Both the position numbers and the translations under genes were made by a program. Positions 40,678-49,217 of a stretch of 64,000 nucleotides of DNA are shown here, piece by piece (positions within the stretch are counted from its first letter, which is position 1; every line of letters begins with the position of its first letter). The notes below the pieces were generated by a model. It saw only the letters and a list, made by a program, of their open reading frames with translations, searched no databases and was not told the origin of the DNA. Where the stretch lies: positions 1-64,000 of the forward strand of contig SVKJ01000006.1 in the NCBI GenBank assembly GCA_015068525.1, read 5' to 3'. The DNA is from Oscillospiraceae bacterium (GTDB lineage: Bacteria; Bacillota; Clostridia; UMGS1840; HGM11507).

Positions 40678-43600
40678 ATGAAAAGATTTATTATACTAAT
40701 TCTGGTAACAACAATAATGTGTTCCTGTCTTGTTCCTCTTACAACTTTTGCTGCAGAGGACTTATCAAAAATAGATATAGGCTGGGAAAAGTATTTTGAA
40801 AACAAATCAACAAATTTAGAAAACGAGAAAAATAATCACCCGAGAATATGGCTTGACGAAACAGATTTTACCCGTATTAAAGGATATGCACAAGGTGAAT
40901 GTTCATCTTTGTGGGAACTTACCAAAAAATCTGCTGATTCGTATGTTAGTAATGGACCGAAAGAGTATACAGTTGATGCTAATGACGGTGAAATGGTATG
41001 GATGAATACTCAGGGGAAAAATCTTGTTGCTTTAATTTTTGCTTATAAAATTTCCAGTGATGAAAGTTACTTAAACGCTATTTATTCATATATTGATAAA
41101 ATATCTGAGTATCCATCATGGTCAAACGTGGCAGACGGAGATAACTGCCACTTAGCGGGAAATTCCAATTTTCTTGCATTTGGTTTGGCTTATGACTGGC
41201 TTTATGATGTGCTTGACGATGAAAGAAAAGAAAAAATAGTTAATAATATCAAAACAAGGATAGAAGATTATAATAAAGACGAAGATTATGGCTTTGACTC
41301 AATAAATTGCCATAATTCAATAATTATAAATACTTCTGCTTTGGTGGCACTCGGCGCAATGTACGAACAAATTCCTAAAGCAGAAGAGTATATGAAAAGA
41401 ATTGCTGCCAAACTTGCAACACTTACAATGGAAGTTATGCCTGATGACGGAGCAGCGTTTGAAGCAGTAAATTATTCTTCATTTACCTGGCTAGGACTTA
41501 TGCAGGCAGGTCTTGTTATGAGAGATCTTCTTAATGTTGATATTTTAAGTCACTCAACATTTGAGAATTATGCTAAGTTTTCTCTTTATTCATATCTTCC
41601 TGTAAATGGTTGGTCAACCTCAAAAAATGATATATTCGGCTGGGGGGACGGAACGGAAATTTCAAACGGAAATCTTGTCCCTGTAATGTCATTTATGGCT
41701 AAAGAAAAACAAAATCCTTATTATAATTATTTTGTTAAAAAAAGAATTGAATATGCTGAAAGTAAAAGTCAAAAAAGTTATAACTGGATTTATCCATTGA
41801 TGTTTTATGATGCAAATTTAGAAACTAAAAATCCTTCTTTGAGTGAAGAATACCCTCTCGATTTTATAACAGATGATACAGGTTATGTTTTTTTAAGAGA
41901 TTCATGGTCCGGAAACGAAGCAGTAGTCCATTTCCATTCAGGACCAATTATGGGTAATACAGCGAGTGAATTTCGTAAAAAATATACAGGGAACACACTT
42001 GGTACAGGCCATAACCATCCCGATATGGGCTCTCCCCTTATTTTTGCAGAGGGCGAATGGCTCTTTGATGATGATAATTATGTAACAGGTGTTACAACAA
42101 ATCATAACACACTGACCATAAACGGCATTGGACAAATTGGAGAGCATGATCGTATGTCAACCGATTATCCTGATCCAAATCCAGAAGAAGAAGGGGAATA
42201 TCTTACTTCATGGCAGGCAATGCTTTATGCAAAACCTGAGATCGTAAAAAATGAAAAGTTGTTAAATGGAGATCTGGTGTATGTTGTATGTGATTTAACT
42301 GATATTTATCCTGATGAACATTACTATGACAAAGATACAAAATTAAATAAAGATACAAAATTAAATAAATATTATAGGCATTTTGTATATTTAAAATCTA
42401 AAAAGGCTTTATTTGTTATAGATGATATAAAAGCAGATGAAACCTCCTCTTTTGAATTAAGATGGCATCCGACAAGCCAGACTTTCAGAGGTGAGGAAGA
42501 TGGTAGTTTTCTGTACTATGGGAACTATTCAAAAATGCGTCTTGAAGCATTTGAAGAAGATGGTACCGAGATTGAAAACTCAATTATAACAAAAGTGAAT
42601 GGTAAGCATGGCGAAACTAAAGAAGCGTATGTTTTGCAATTAAGAAATGAGGCAAGGGAGTGGCTTCAGGCAACTGCAATCAGTTGGGAAAATATTACAC
42701 TTGGCAACCCTGTAAATTCAAGTTATACTGAAAACGACGGTATCTGCACTTTCGAGGTTGACAATGTAAATATAAAAGTTGATACAGATTCAAATGAGAT
42801 TTTGGCAGAAGTTTCATCTGGCGAAATGGATGATAGTTCCCGCTACATTTACTACAACGATTTCTCGAAAGAAGAAGATTTCAATAGAGTTTCGGGCGGA
42901 GTAAAGACGGATGACGGAAAAGTTATGTTTTACAGAGGTTATGGTATTACTTTTAGAAACTCGGCTACTGTAGATGGAGTACAAATACATAACGAAGGAG
43001 AGGAAAAACCTGATATAAAAGTAGAATATACAGTTACTTTTCCGGATGACATCGATGCGTTACAGCATTACCCGAGATACCTGAGCAGTAATGAAGATTG
43101 TATTGATACAATGAATATATGTGCTTATGATATCTGGCCTGAAAAAGATAGCCCTGAAGTTTATTATAACTCAAAACAATCAGTTCCTATCACACATAGT
43201 GATTATAGATATGACAAAAGAACTCATAAAATAAAAATTTTATATAGTGCGAAAGAAGATGTAAGAACAATTTACATAGGCGATACCTGCTTAGGTACTT
43301 ATAAGAATAGAGCGTTTTATAAAGATGATGATTCAACGAGTGAATATTACAGTTGGGCTAAAGACGAAAGCGGATATTTTAAATTAGGTTTAAAATATGT
43401 CGGAAGTAAATCCAGCGGTATGAATATAAAGGTAGATGATGTTAAAATATCAAAACTTAATGAAAATATGATTTCAGTTCCTGTTAAATTTGAAGAATCG
43501 GATAACATTTTACCTGTAGAACATTACAATGCTTTATGGATTCCCGAAGGAGAAAAAGTAAATCTTAATTTAAATGTAGCGGAAGGCAATTCTCTTTCGG

Positions 43601-44070
43601 TTAAATTGAATAATGAGATATATATTGATAGTTTTGCCAAAGGTCTTATTTATGTAACACCTGTTCTTAGCGATGGTGACAGTATAGAAATTATATCTTC
43701 CGATAAAGAAACTGAACTTAAGTCATATACAAGCCCGTACTCTTATCAGTATGAAAGAAAAGGCGGTATAAAATCAGCGGTTGTCTTAGGAAGATTTGCT
43801 GATGGTATTACAGGTTATGTGCCTTATTCTTACGGAATATATTACTCACTTATTGATAAAAATGTGACAGTTGGAAATGAAGATGTTTATAAAGTCGATA
43901 TAGCAGATAAGAAAACCGCTGTTTACGGTAATTATGCGATAGATTTATATGGCCCGTATTTAAAGGTAGGCGATAAAATCTATTATAAATCGTATGTGGA
44001 ATATCTTAACGAAGAAACCAATGAATCGGTTTGTTGTTTCGGAGAAGAAAAAACATTAACAATAGAATAA
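40678..44070 (+). CDS. Secreted heparinase II/III-family protein with C-terminal modules
   Basis: 1130 aa with a signal peptide (KRFIILILVTTIMCSCLVPLTTFA, cut near AA-ED). The N-terminal alpha-toroid (about 45-390; HPRIWLDETDF, NCHLAGNSNFLAFGLAYDW, MEVMPDDGAAFEAVNYSS) and the heparinase II/III beta-domain (about 400-690; GTGHNHPDMG, TTNHNTLTINGIGQ) point to a polysaccharide lyase that cleaves uronic-acid-containing glycans such as glycosaminoglycans. From about 723 a lamin-G-like YYNDFS module starts, then WIPEGEKVNLNL (about 954) and a C-terminal module (about 1030-1130; GYVPYSYGIYYSL, VGDKIYYKSYVEY). These last parts match the separate protein at 49218. No cell-wall anchor is visible. Actual substrate unproven. 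Confidence 0.88.
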   Translation: MKRFIILILVTTIMCSCLVPLTTFAAEDLSKIDIGWEKYFENKSTNLENEKNNHPRIWLDETDFTRIKGYAQGECSSLWELTKKSADSYVSNGPKEYTVDANDGEMVWMNTQGKNLVALIFAYKISSDESYLNAIYSYIDKISEYPSWSNVADGDNCHLAGNSNFLAFGLAYDWLYDVLDDERKEKIVNNIKTRIEDYNKDEDYGFDSINCHNSIIINTSALVALGAMYEQIPKAEEYMKRIAAKLATLTMEVMPDDGAAFEAVNYSSFTWLGLMQAGLVMRDLLNVDILSHSTFENYAKFSLYSYLPVNGWSTSKNDIFGWGDGTEISNGNLVPVMSFMAKEKQNPYYNYFVKKRIEYAESKSQKSYNWIYPLMFYDANLETKNPSLSEEYPLDFITDDTGYVFLRDSWSGNEAVVHFHSGPIMGNTASEFRKKYTGNTLGTGHNHPDMGSPLIFAEGEWLFDDDNYVTGVTTNHNTLTINGIGQIGEHDRMSTDYPDPNPEEEGEYLTSWQAMLYAKPEIVKNEKLLNGDLVYVVCDLTDIYPDEHYYDKDTKLNKDTKLNKYYRHFVYLKSKKALFVIDDIKADETSSFELRWHPTSQTFRGEEDGSFLYYGNYSKMRLEAFEEDGTEIENSIITKVNGKHGETKEAYVLQLRNEAREWLQATAISWENITLGNPVNSSYTENDGICTFEVDNVNIKVDTDSNEILAEVSSGEMDDSSRYIYYNDFSKEEDFNRVSGGVKTDDGKVMFYRGYGITFRNSATVDGVQIHNEGEEKPDIKVEYTVTFPDDIDALQHYPRYLSSNEDCIDTMNICAYDIWPEKDSPEVYYNSKQSVPITHSDYRYDKRTHKIKILYSAKEDVRTIYIGDTCLGTYKNRAFYKDDDSTSEYYSWAKDESGYFKLGLKYVGSKSSGMNIKVDDVKISKLNENMISVPVKFEESDNILPVEHYNALWIPEGEKVNLNLNVAEGNSLSVKLNNEIYIDSFAKGLIYVTPVLSDGDSIEIISSDKETELKSYTSPYSYQYERKGGIKSAVVLGRFADGITGYVPYSYGIYYSLIDKNVTVGNEDVYKVDIADKKTAVYGNYAIDLYGPYLKVGDKIYYKSYVEYLNEETNESVCCFGEEKTLTIE

Positions 44071-44097
44071 ATTAAAAAATGAGAAAGGATGATTTTT

Positions 44098-45705
44098 ATG
44101 AAAAAAACAGTTAAACTTATTGCACTTTTACTTGTGATTGTGATGATGTCAACCCTTCTTTTCGGATGCAGTAATAAGCCAACAAACGCAAATATTGAAA
44201 TTGCATCAAAAGAAGAACTTGACCCTGCGAAAATCGGCGACTATGGTACACTTAAACTACCGATTGACAAAAATGGCACAACCATTGAAGTGCTTTGCGT
44301 TACAAGCGTAACTACTGACAATGACAGTGTTGTTGTTAACGAACTTCGAAGAAGAACGGGGCTTAATATCCAGATAATTGCTATCCCGACATCTGCGGTT
44401 AAAGAAAAAGCAAAAGTGCTTGTAGCATCCCGTGACCAGATGCCCGATATGATAACTCCGACAGGATTTACAACTGCGGAAATCAATGATTTAGGCGATC
44501 AGGGTGCTTTTGCAAATATATTAGATTATAAAGACGAACTTCCTAACTTTAAAAAGATTTATTTTGACGAAGCAAAAGAAAGAAATATTGAAAACGACCT
44601 TAAAAACTTTATGGACTCTAAAGGCAGAGTATTCTCATTCCCGATTTATGATACAAACCGTGATGTAAATCATGGAATGTTATACAGAAAAGACATTTTT
44701 GATAAACATAATATTAAAATGTGGAATGATAAGGAAAGTTTTCTTAACACATTGAGAGAACTTAAAAAAGCATATCCTTCATCTACACCTTTTGCATCTA
44801 AAACAGGTATAAATATCATAAGAGATTTAGGTTACAGTTTTGGGATTAATGGTCTTAATCCTTACTATAACGAAGATGAAGGAGTATGGAAATATTCCTG
44901 TGTTGACGAAAAATTTAAAGAAGTTCTGGATATGTTAAAAACTATGTATTCTGAAGGCCTTATAGATCCTGAATTCTTAACAGCAACTCAGGCAGCGTGG
45001 ACTTCTAAAATGACACAAGCCGACAAAGCGTTTGTAACATGGGACTGGATAGGAAGACTGGATCAGTTCTGCGAACAAACAAAAGGAATTGTTCCGGGAT
45101 TTGATTTAAGATATGCTTATCCGATAGGTGGAAAAGTTATTACTCTTGCAAAAACTTCAACAGGACCGTCAATTAAAAAAGGTAAAAATGAACTTTTAGC
45201 CTTAAAACTTTGCGATTATCTTATCTCTGAATCAGGTGCGCAACTTGTATCTATGGGTATAGAAGGCGTTACATATAACCTAAGAGAAGACGGAAAAGCA
45301 GAATATATAGGATTTGAAGGTCAAAAAGGTATTGATGTTAATACTTTGGAATCAGAATACGGGCTTTATATTTCAGGAATATATAAAAGATTTGACAGAA
45401 GAAGTTCATATTTTGACTTTACTGAGAGAGAACAGGAAGCACAGGATATGATGAATAAAAAGCCTGGTGGAGGATATATGCCTTCTGACCCTGTACTTTC
45501 ATTCACACCTTCTGAAATTGATGAATATTCAAAATATACATCAGGAATTGCAAAGGCCGCAGAAGAATTTGCAACAAAATATATCTTAAGTGATACTTAC
45601 GGCGAAAAAGAATGGAACGAATGGCTAAATAAAGCGAAATCTTTAGGTGCAGATATTGTTATTGAACAATATAACAAAGCACAGGAAAGATACAATAAAC
45701 TGTAA
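44098..45705 (+). CDS. Extracellular solute-binding lipoprotein of a sugar ABC importer
   Basis: About 535 aa. The lipoprotein signal ends in TLLFGC, giving a lipidated cysteine near residue 23. The mature part resembles family 1 (LplA-type) oligosaccharide-binding proteins: DMITPTGFTTAEINDLGDQG, HGMLYRKDIFDKHNIKMW, KMTQADKAFVTWDWIGR. ATG 44098 is preferred over 44089, because GAGAAAGG lies immediately before 44089 and at normal distance from 44098. It sits between the two heparinase genes, so it probably captures oligosaccharides released by them. No permease genes accompany it in the window; the ATPase could be the MsmX-type protein at 37431. Confidence 0.92.
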   Translation: MKKTVKLIALLLVIVMMSTLLFGCSNKPTNANIEIASKEELDPAKIGDYGTLKLPIDKNGTTIEVLCVTSVTTDNDSVVVNELRRRTGLNIQIIAIPTSAVKEKAKVLVASRDQMPDMITPTGFTTAEINDLGDQGAFANILDYKDELPNFKKIYFDEAKERNIENDLKNFMDSKGRVFSFPIYDTNRDVNHGMLYRKDIFDKHNIKMWNDKESFLNTLRELKKAYPSSTPFASKTGINIIRDLGYSFGINGLNPYYNEDEGVWKYSCVDEKFKEVLDMLKTMYSEGLIDPEFLTATQAAWTSKMTQADKAFVTWDWIGRLDQFCEQTKGIVPGFDLRYAYPIGGKVITLAKTSTGPSIKKGKNELLALKLCDYLISESGAQLVSMGIEGVTYNLREDGKAEYIGFEGQKGIDVNTLESEYGLYISGIYKRFDRRSSYFDFTEREQEAQDMMNKKPGGGYMPSDPVLSFTPSEIDEYSKYTSGIAKAAEEFATKYILSDTYGEKEWNEWLNKAKSLGADIVIEQYNKAQERYNKL

Positions 45706-45786
45706 AATGAATGTTAATATTGTAGGGAACTCATTTATGCGTTCCGCTAATGAACATTGAAAATTCCTGTACAAAAGAAACTCGTC
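45706..45786. other. Start of a 438-bp gene-free region upstream of heparinase gene 2
   Basis: The gap 45706-46143 contains no gene. It begins with a degenerate TTGTAGGGAAC segment related to the palindromic element at 45934, then the AraC-type site and promoter (45787-45852), a nested palindrome (45934-45995) and tandem hairpins (46021-46128). From the promoter onward it would be transcribed as a leader of about 280 nt. Confidence 0.6.
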
Positions 45787-45852
45787 TGACCGAATAATAC
45801 AACTACATAAATGGAATAATCAATTCCTTTGAAAAATTCAAAATGTTATAAT
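45787..45852 (+). promoter_or_regulatory. Predicted AraC binding site and promoter of heparinase gene 2
   Basis: TGACCGAATAATACAA (45787-45802) differs at one base from the site at 40561. The half-sites CCGAATAA (45790) and TGGAATAA (45812) are again 22 bp apart, followed by CAATTC. A TATAAT -10 lies at 45847-45852, about 35 bp from the second half-site. Confidence 0.78.
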
Positions 45853-45933
45853 TTATATGATAATGGTTAAATGGGTTTATGACAATTTGTTGCATGTAAT
45901 ACATACAACAATCCGTATTAACAAACTAAAATT

Positions 45934-45995
45934 AAATTGTAGGGGACATTCATGAATGTCCCGAATTGTCGGGCGATTCGTGAATCGCCCCTACA
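45934..45995. repeat. Nested palindromic repeat (cruciform-type)
   Basis: Outer arms ATTGTAGGGG (45934-45943) and CCCCTACAAT (45986-45995) enclose two palindromes, GGGACATTCATGAATGTCCC (45941-45960) and GGGCGATTCGTGAATCGCCC (45969-45988). Elements of the form TTGTAGGGG...CCCCTACAA are, as I recall, widespread in Clostridia intergenic regions. Confidence 0.88.
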
Positions 45996-46020
45996 ATATC
46001 AATAAAACTGACGCAGTCAA

Positions 46021-46128
46021 TACCACTCGCCAATGGCGAATAAAACTGCCCATAAGGGCAATACCACTCGCCAATGGCGAATAACACTGTCCACAAGGGC
46101 AATACCACTCGCCGCAAGGCGAATAAAA
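46021..46128 (+). repeat. Three 41-bp tandem units with small hairpins in the leader of heparinase gene 2
   Basis: Units starting TACCACTCGCC at 46021, 46062 and 46103 (period 41). Each has the hairpin CTCGCC-AAT-GGCGA or a variant, and two also have GCCC-ATAA-GGGC-like stems; the third stem reads TCGCCGCAAGGCGA. They end 8 bp before the ribosome binding site AGGAGG of the heparinase gene. Confidence 0.88.
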
Positions 46129-46143
46129 AAAGGAGGTTTGCGT

Positions 46144-49100
46144 ATGAAAAAAAGAGTTATTTCTTTAAGTCTTGCACTTTTAATGCTTATTGCAGCCTTA
46201 CCTGTTTCGGCAGCCCTGCCTCCCAATTATAAGGACGTAATTGACGTTCCGTGGCAGGTTTACTTTAAGGATAAAGCAACAAACTTTGAAAAGTATGAGA
46301 ATGTTCATCCGAGAATATGGCTTGATAATGACGATTTTGAAAGAATAAGAGGCTACGCCGAAGGCGATATGAAAAAAGCATGGGAACTTGTTAAAAAGAG
46401 TGCTGATGCTCTCGTATCAGGCGGACCGATTAAATTCTATGTAAGCGGAGAGAATGTATGGATGAATACACAGGGGAGAGATCTTGTTAATCTTATCTTC
46501 GCATATAAAATTTCAAATGATAAAAAATATTTTGAGGCTATTGTAAAATTTGCTGAAGAAATTTGCTCGTATCCTTCATGGTCAAACGAAGAAGATGGGG
46601 ATAATTGCCACTTGGCAGGAAATTCAAGTTTCCTTGCATTAGGTCTTTTTTATGACTGGTGTTATGACGAAATTTCTCCTGAACTTAAAAAGTTAATAGT
46701 TGATAATATAGCAAGAAGAGTAGAAGATTTTAATTATGATGCATCTTATGGATTTGATACAATAAACTGCCATAATATGTTAGTTATAAATACATCTGCT
46801 TTAGTAGGCTTATCTGCAATGTATGAAGAAATTCCTAAAGCTAAAGACTACATAAAAAGAATTGCCGCAAAACTTGCTACACTTACAATGGAAGTTATGC
46901 CTGATGACGGTGCGGCATTTGAAGCAGTTAATTATTCTTCTCTTTCGTGGACGGGTATAATGCAGGCAGGTCTTGTTATGAGAGATCTTCTTAATGTTGA
47001 TATTTTAAGCCATCCGACATTTGACAATTACGCTAAATTTTCAGTTTATTCATATCTTCCCATAAATGGCTGGGAGTCGGGTTATGATATATTTGGATGG
47101 GGTGACGGAACTGAAACTTCAAATGGTCAGCTTCTTCCTGTAATGTCACTTATGGCAAGAGAAAGGCAGAATCCCATATATAAATACTTTGTTGAAAAAA
47201 GACTTGATTATGCTCATAAAAGAGGAGATTTGGGCTCGGTCTATTTGTATCCTTTAATGTTTTATGATGAGAATTTAGAATCAAAATCTCCTGACGAATT
47301 TAAAGATAATGAAAACGGAAAACTCTATTATCCTCTGGACTTTAAAACATCGGATACAGGATATGTATTCTTAAAAGATTCATGGGACGGTAATGAAGCC
47401 TCTATTCACTTCCACTGTGGGCCAATCCTTGGAGATACTGCTGCAGATTTCAGGAAAGTCTGGAAGGGGAATACTTTGGGAACAGGGCATAATCATCCCG
47501 ATATGGGAGCATTCCTGCTCTTTGCAGAAGGCGAATGGATATTTGATGATGACGGATATATAACAGGTACTACAACTAACCATAATACTCTTACAGTTAA
47601 CGGTATTGGTCAGATATCCGAAGGCCAAAGTGTTATAAGGCGTCAGAATACCGACTATGGTTTTACATCATGGCAGGCAATGACTTTTGCAAAACCTGAA
47701 ATTGTAGAATTTAAAACTTACGGTGATATGACTTATGTTGCCTGTGATATAACTGATGTATATCCCGATTATCATTACGGCAGTATAAATGTAAATATGG
47801 ATTCATATATAAGGCACTATATTTACTTAAAACCTGAAAAAACTGTTCTTATTGTTGACGACGTTAAAACATATTTTGATTCAGATTTGGAATTAAGATG
47901 GCATCCTACAGTTCAGGCCGCATCGCTGCAAACTGACGGAAGTTATATCTATCAGGGCAAAAACGCTGTTATGAGGCTTGAAACATTTAAAGATGACGGT
48001 GTTGAAATTATAAACGGGATGACCTCAAAAGTTGCCAATAAACAAGGTGGAATAAAAGATGCTTTTGTTTTAAGAGCGAAAAAGCACGGTAAAAAATGGG
48101 TTCAGCCTACAGCAATTACATGGGACAATAAAAATAACGGAATGCCACTTAACACATCCTGTAAAAAAGAAGACGGATTTGTTACCTTTACTGTTGACGA
48201 TTCAGTTATAAAACTTGATTTAAAAAATAATGCAATTGCAAGAAATAAGACAGGATCTGAGATAAATTTAAAAGTTGATGATAATCTTATCTTTTTAGAA
48301 AATGAAATTGTTTCCCAGAACGGAACTTCTTACATAAGTGAAAACGAACTTATCTCTTTATTAAATCTTGAGAAAAAAGATGATGTCATCTCAGGAAACG
48401 GTAAGGAAGTTACAGTTTCCTTACTTAACAACAAACCTGTTGTAAAGGAAGATAAAACTTATATTCCTGTTCGTGAACTTTGTGAAAAGTTAAAAATTGC
48501 ATTGTGGTGGGACGAAGATTCGGAAAGCATCAATATTGATACTAAATCCGATACGTCAAATGCCGACTTGTTTAACCTTGCAATTTGCGGGCAGACTGCA
48601 CTTCCTGATGAAAATGGCAACTACTCTATAGAACTTTTTGCGGACGAGGTTATAATTGATGCAACCCCTGTTTCAAATGGTGCAACGTCAGAGGTAGTAT
48701 ATACCGAAACAGGCTTTGGAGAAAACAAGGTTAAGGTAACATCTTTAGATAAAACTACAGTTAATGAGTTTACTGTTATTGTAAATCCTGTTAAAACTCT
48801 TGGTAAATATCCTGTTTATAACATAGCTTCAGCTGCTGCTTACAGTGAAATTATTGCCATGATTGACGGTAATGACGAAACTGCATGGGCAGTAAGCGGT
48901 GCAGGGGTAGAAGCAGTATTTGACTTAGGCTCGGTTGTAGATTTAAATTCTGTTTCAATATCACTTCTTCATGGTGCAATGCGTCAGCAGATATTTGAAA
49001 TCTATGTGTCCGAAGACGGCGAAAACTATGTAGAAACATTTAAAGGAAAAGCATCAGGGACTACAATGGATTTTGAAAAATATAATGTAGGCAAAAAAGC

Positions 49101-49179
49101 AAGATATGTAAAAATTATATTTGGTGGTCATACAAACGGTGGCGGCTGGAATAACACCAAAGAAATTAAATTTGAATAA
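46144..49179 (+). CDS. Second secreted heparinase II/III-family protein, with stalk and F5/8C-like domain
   Basis: 1011 aa from ATG 46144, which follows AAAGGAGG; the frame is open upstream only through the tandem repeats. A signal peptide (KKRVISLSLALLMLIAALPVSA) is followed by the same toroid plus beta-domain as the protein at 40678 (HPRIWLDNDDF, NCHLAGNSSFLALGLFYDW, GTGHNHPDMGA, TTNHNTLTVNGIGQ). The C-terminus differs: a copper-amine-oxidase-like domain (about 690-800; TYIPVRELCEKLKIALWWDE), an Ig-like segment, and a discoidin-like F5/8 type C domain (about 880-1011; AMIDGNDETAWAV, KARYVKIIFGG) likely to bind carbohydrate. Some DNA stretches are identical to gene 1, showing recent duplication or conversion. 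Confidence 0.9.
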   Translation: MKKRVISLSLALLMLIAALPVSAALPPNYKDVIDVPWQVYFKDKATNFEKYENVHPRIWLDNDDFERIRGYAEGDMKKAWELVKKSADALVSGGPIKFYVSGENVWMNTQGRDLVNLIFAYKISNDKKYFEAIVKFAEEICSYPSWSNEEDGDNCHLAGNSSFLALGLFYDWCYDEISPELKKLIVDNIARRVEDFNYDASYGFDTINCHNMLVINTSALVGLSAMYEEIPKAKDYIKRIAAKLATLTMEVMPDDGAAFEAVNYSSLSWTGIMQAGLVMRDLLNVDILSHPTFDNYAKFSVYSYLPINGWESGYDIFGWGDGTETSNGQLLPVMSLMARERQNPIYKYFVEKRLDYAHKRGDLGSVYLYPLMFYDENLESKSPDEFKDNENGKLYYPLDFKTSDTGYVFLKDSWDGNEASIHFHCGPILGDTAADFRKVWKGNTLGTGHNHPDMGAFLLFAEGEWIFDDDGYITGTTTNHNTLTVNGIGQISEGQSVIRRQNTDYGFTSWQAMTFAKPEIVEFKTYGDMTYVACDITDVYPDYHYGSINVNMDSYIRHYIYLKPEKTVLIVDDVKTYFDSDLELRWHPTVQAASLQTDGSYIYQGKNAVMRLETFKDDGVEIINGMTSKVANKQGGIKDAFVLRAKKHGKKWVQPTAITWDNKNNGMPLNTSCKKEDGFVTFTVDDSVIKLDLKNNAIARNKTGSEINLKVDDNLIFLENEIVSQNGTSYISENELISLLNLEKKDDVISGNGKEVTVSLLNNKPVVKEDKTYIPVRELCEKLKIALWWDEDSESINIDTKSDTSNADLFNLAICGQTALPDENGNYSIELFADEVIIDATPVSNGATSEVVYTETGFGENKVKVTSLDKTTVNEFTVIVNPVKTLGKYPVYNIASAAAYSEIIAMIDGNDETAWAVSGAGVEAVFDLGSVVDLNSVSISLLHGAMRQQIFEIYVSEDGENYVETFKGKASGTTMDFEKYNVGKKARYVKIIFGGHTNGGGWNNTKEIKFE

Positions 49180-49217
49180 GTTAAAAAAATTTAAAAATAA
49201 AAAATGGAGGGAAAATA

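Noticed and set aside
46021..46128. CRISPR-like 41-bp tandem repeats
   Set aside because: Units are contiguous without unique spacers and carry small hairpins; only three copies.
46033..46143. N-terminal extension of heparinase 2 starting at 46033
   Set aside because: The extension translates the tandem hairpin repeats, and a strong AGGAGG plus signal peptide sits at 46144.
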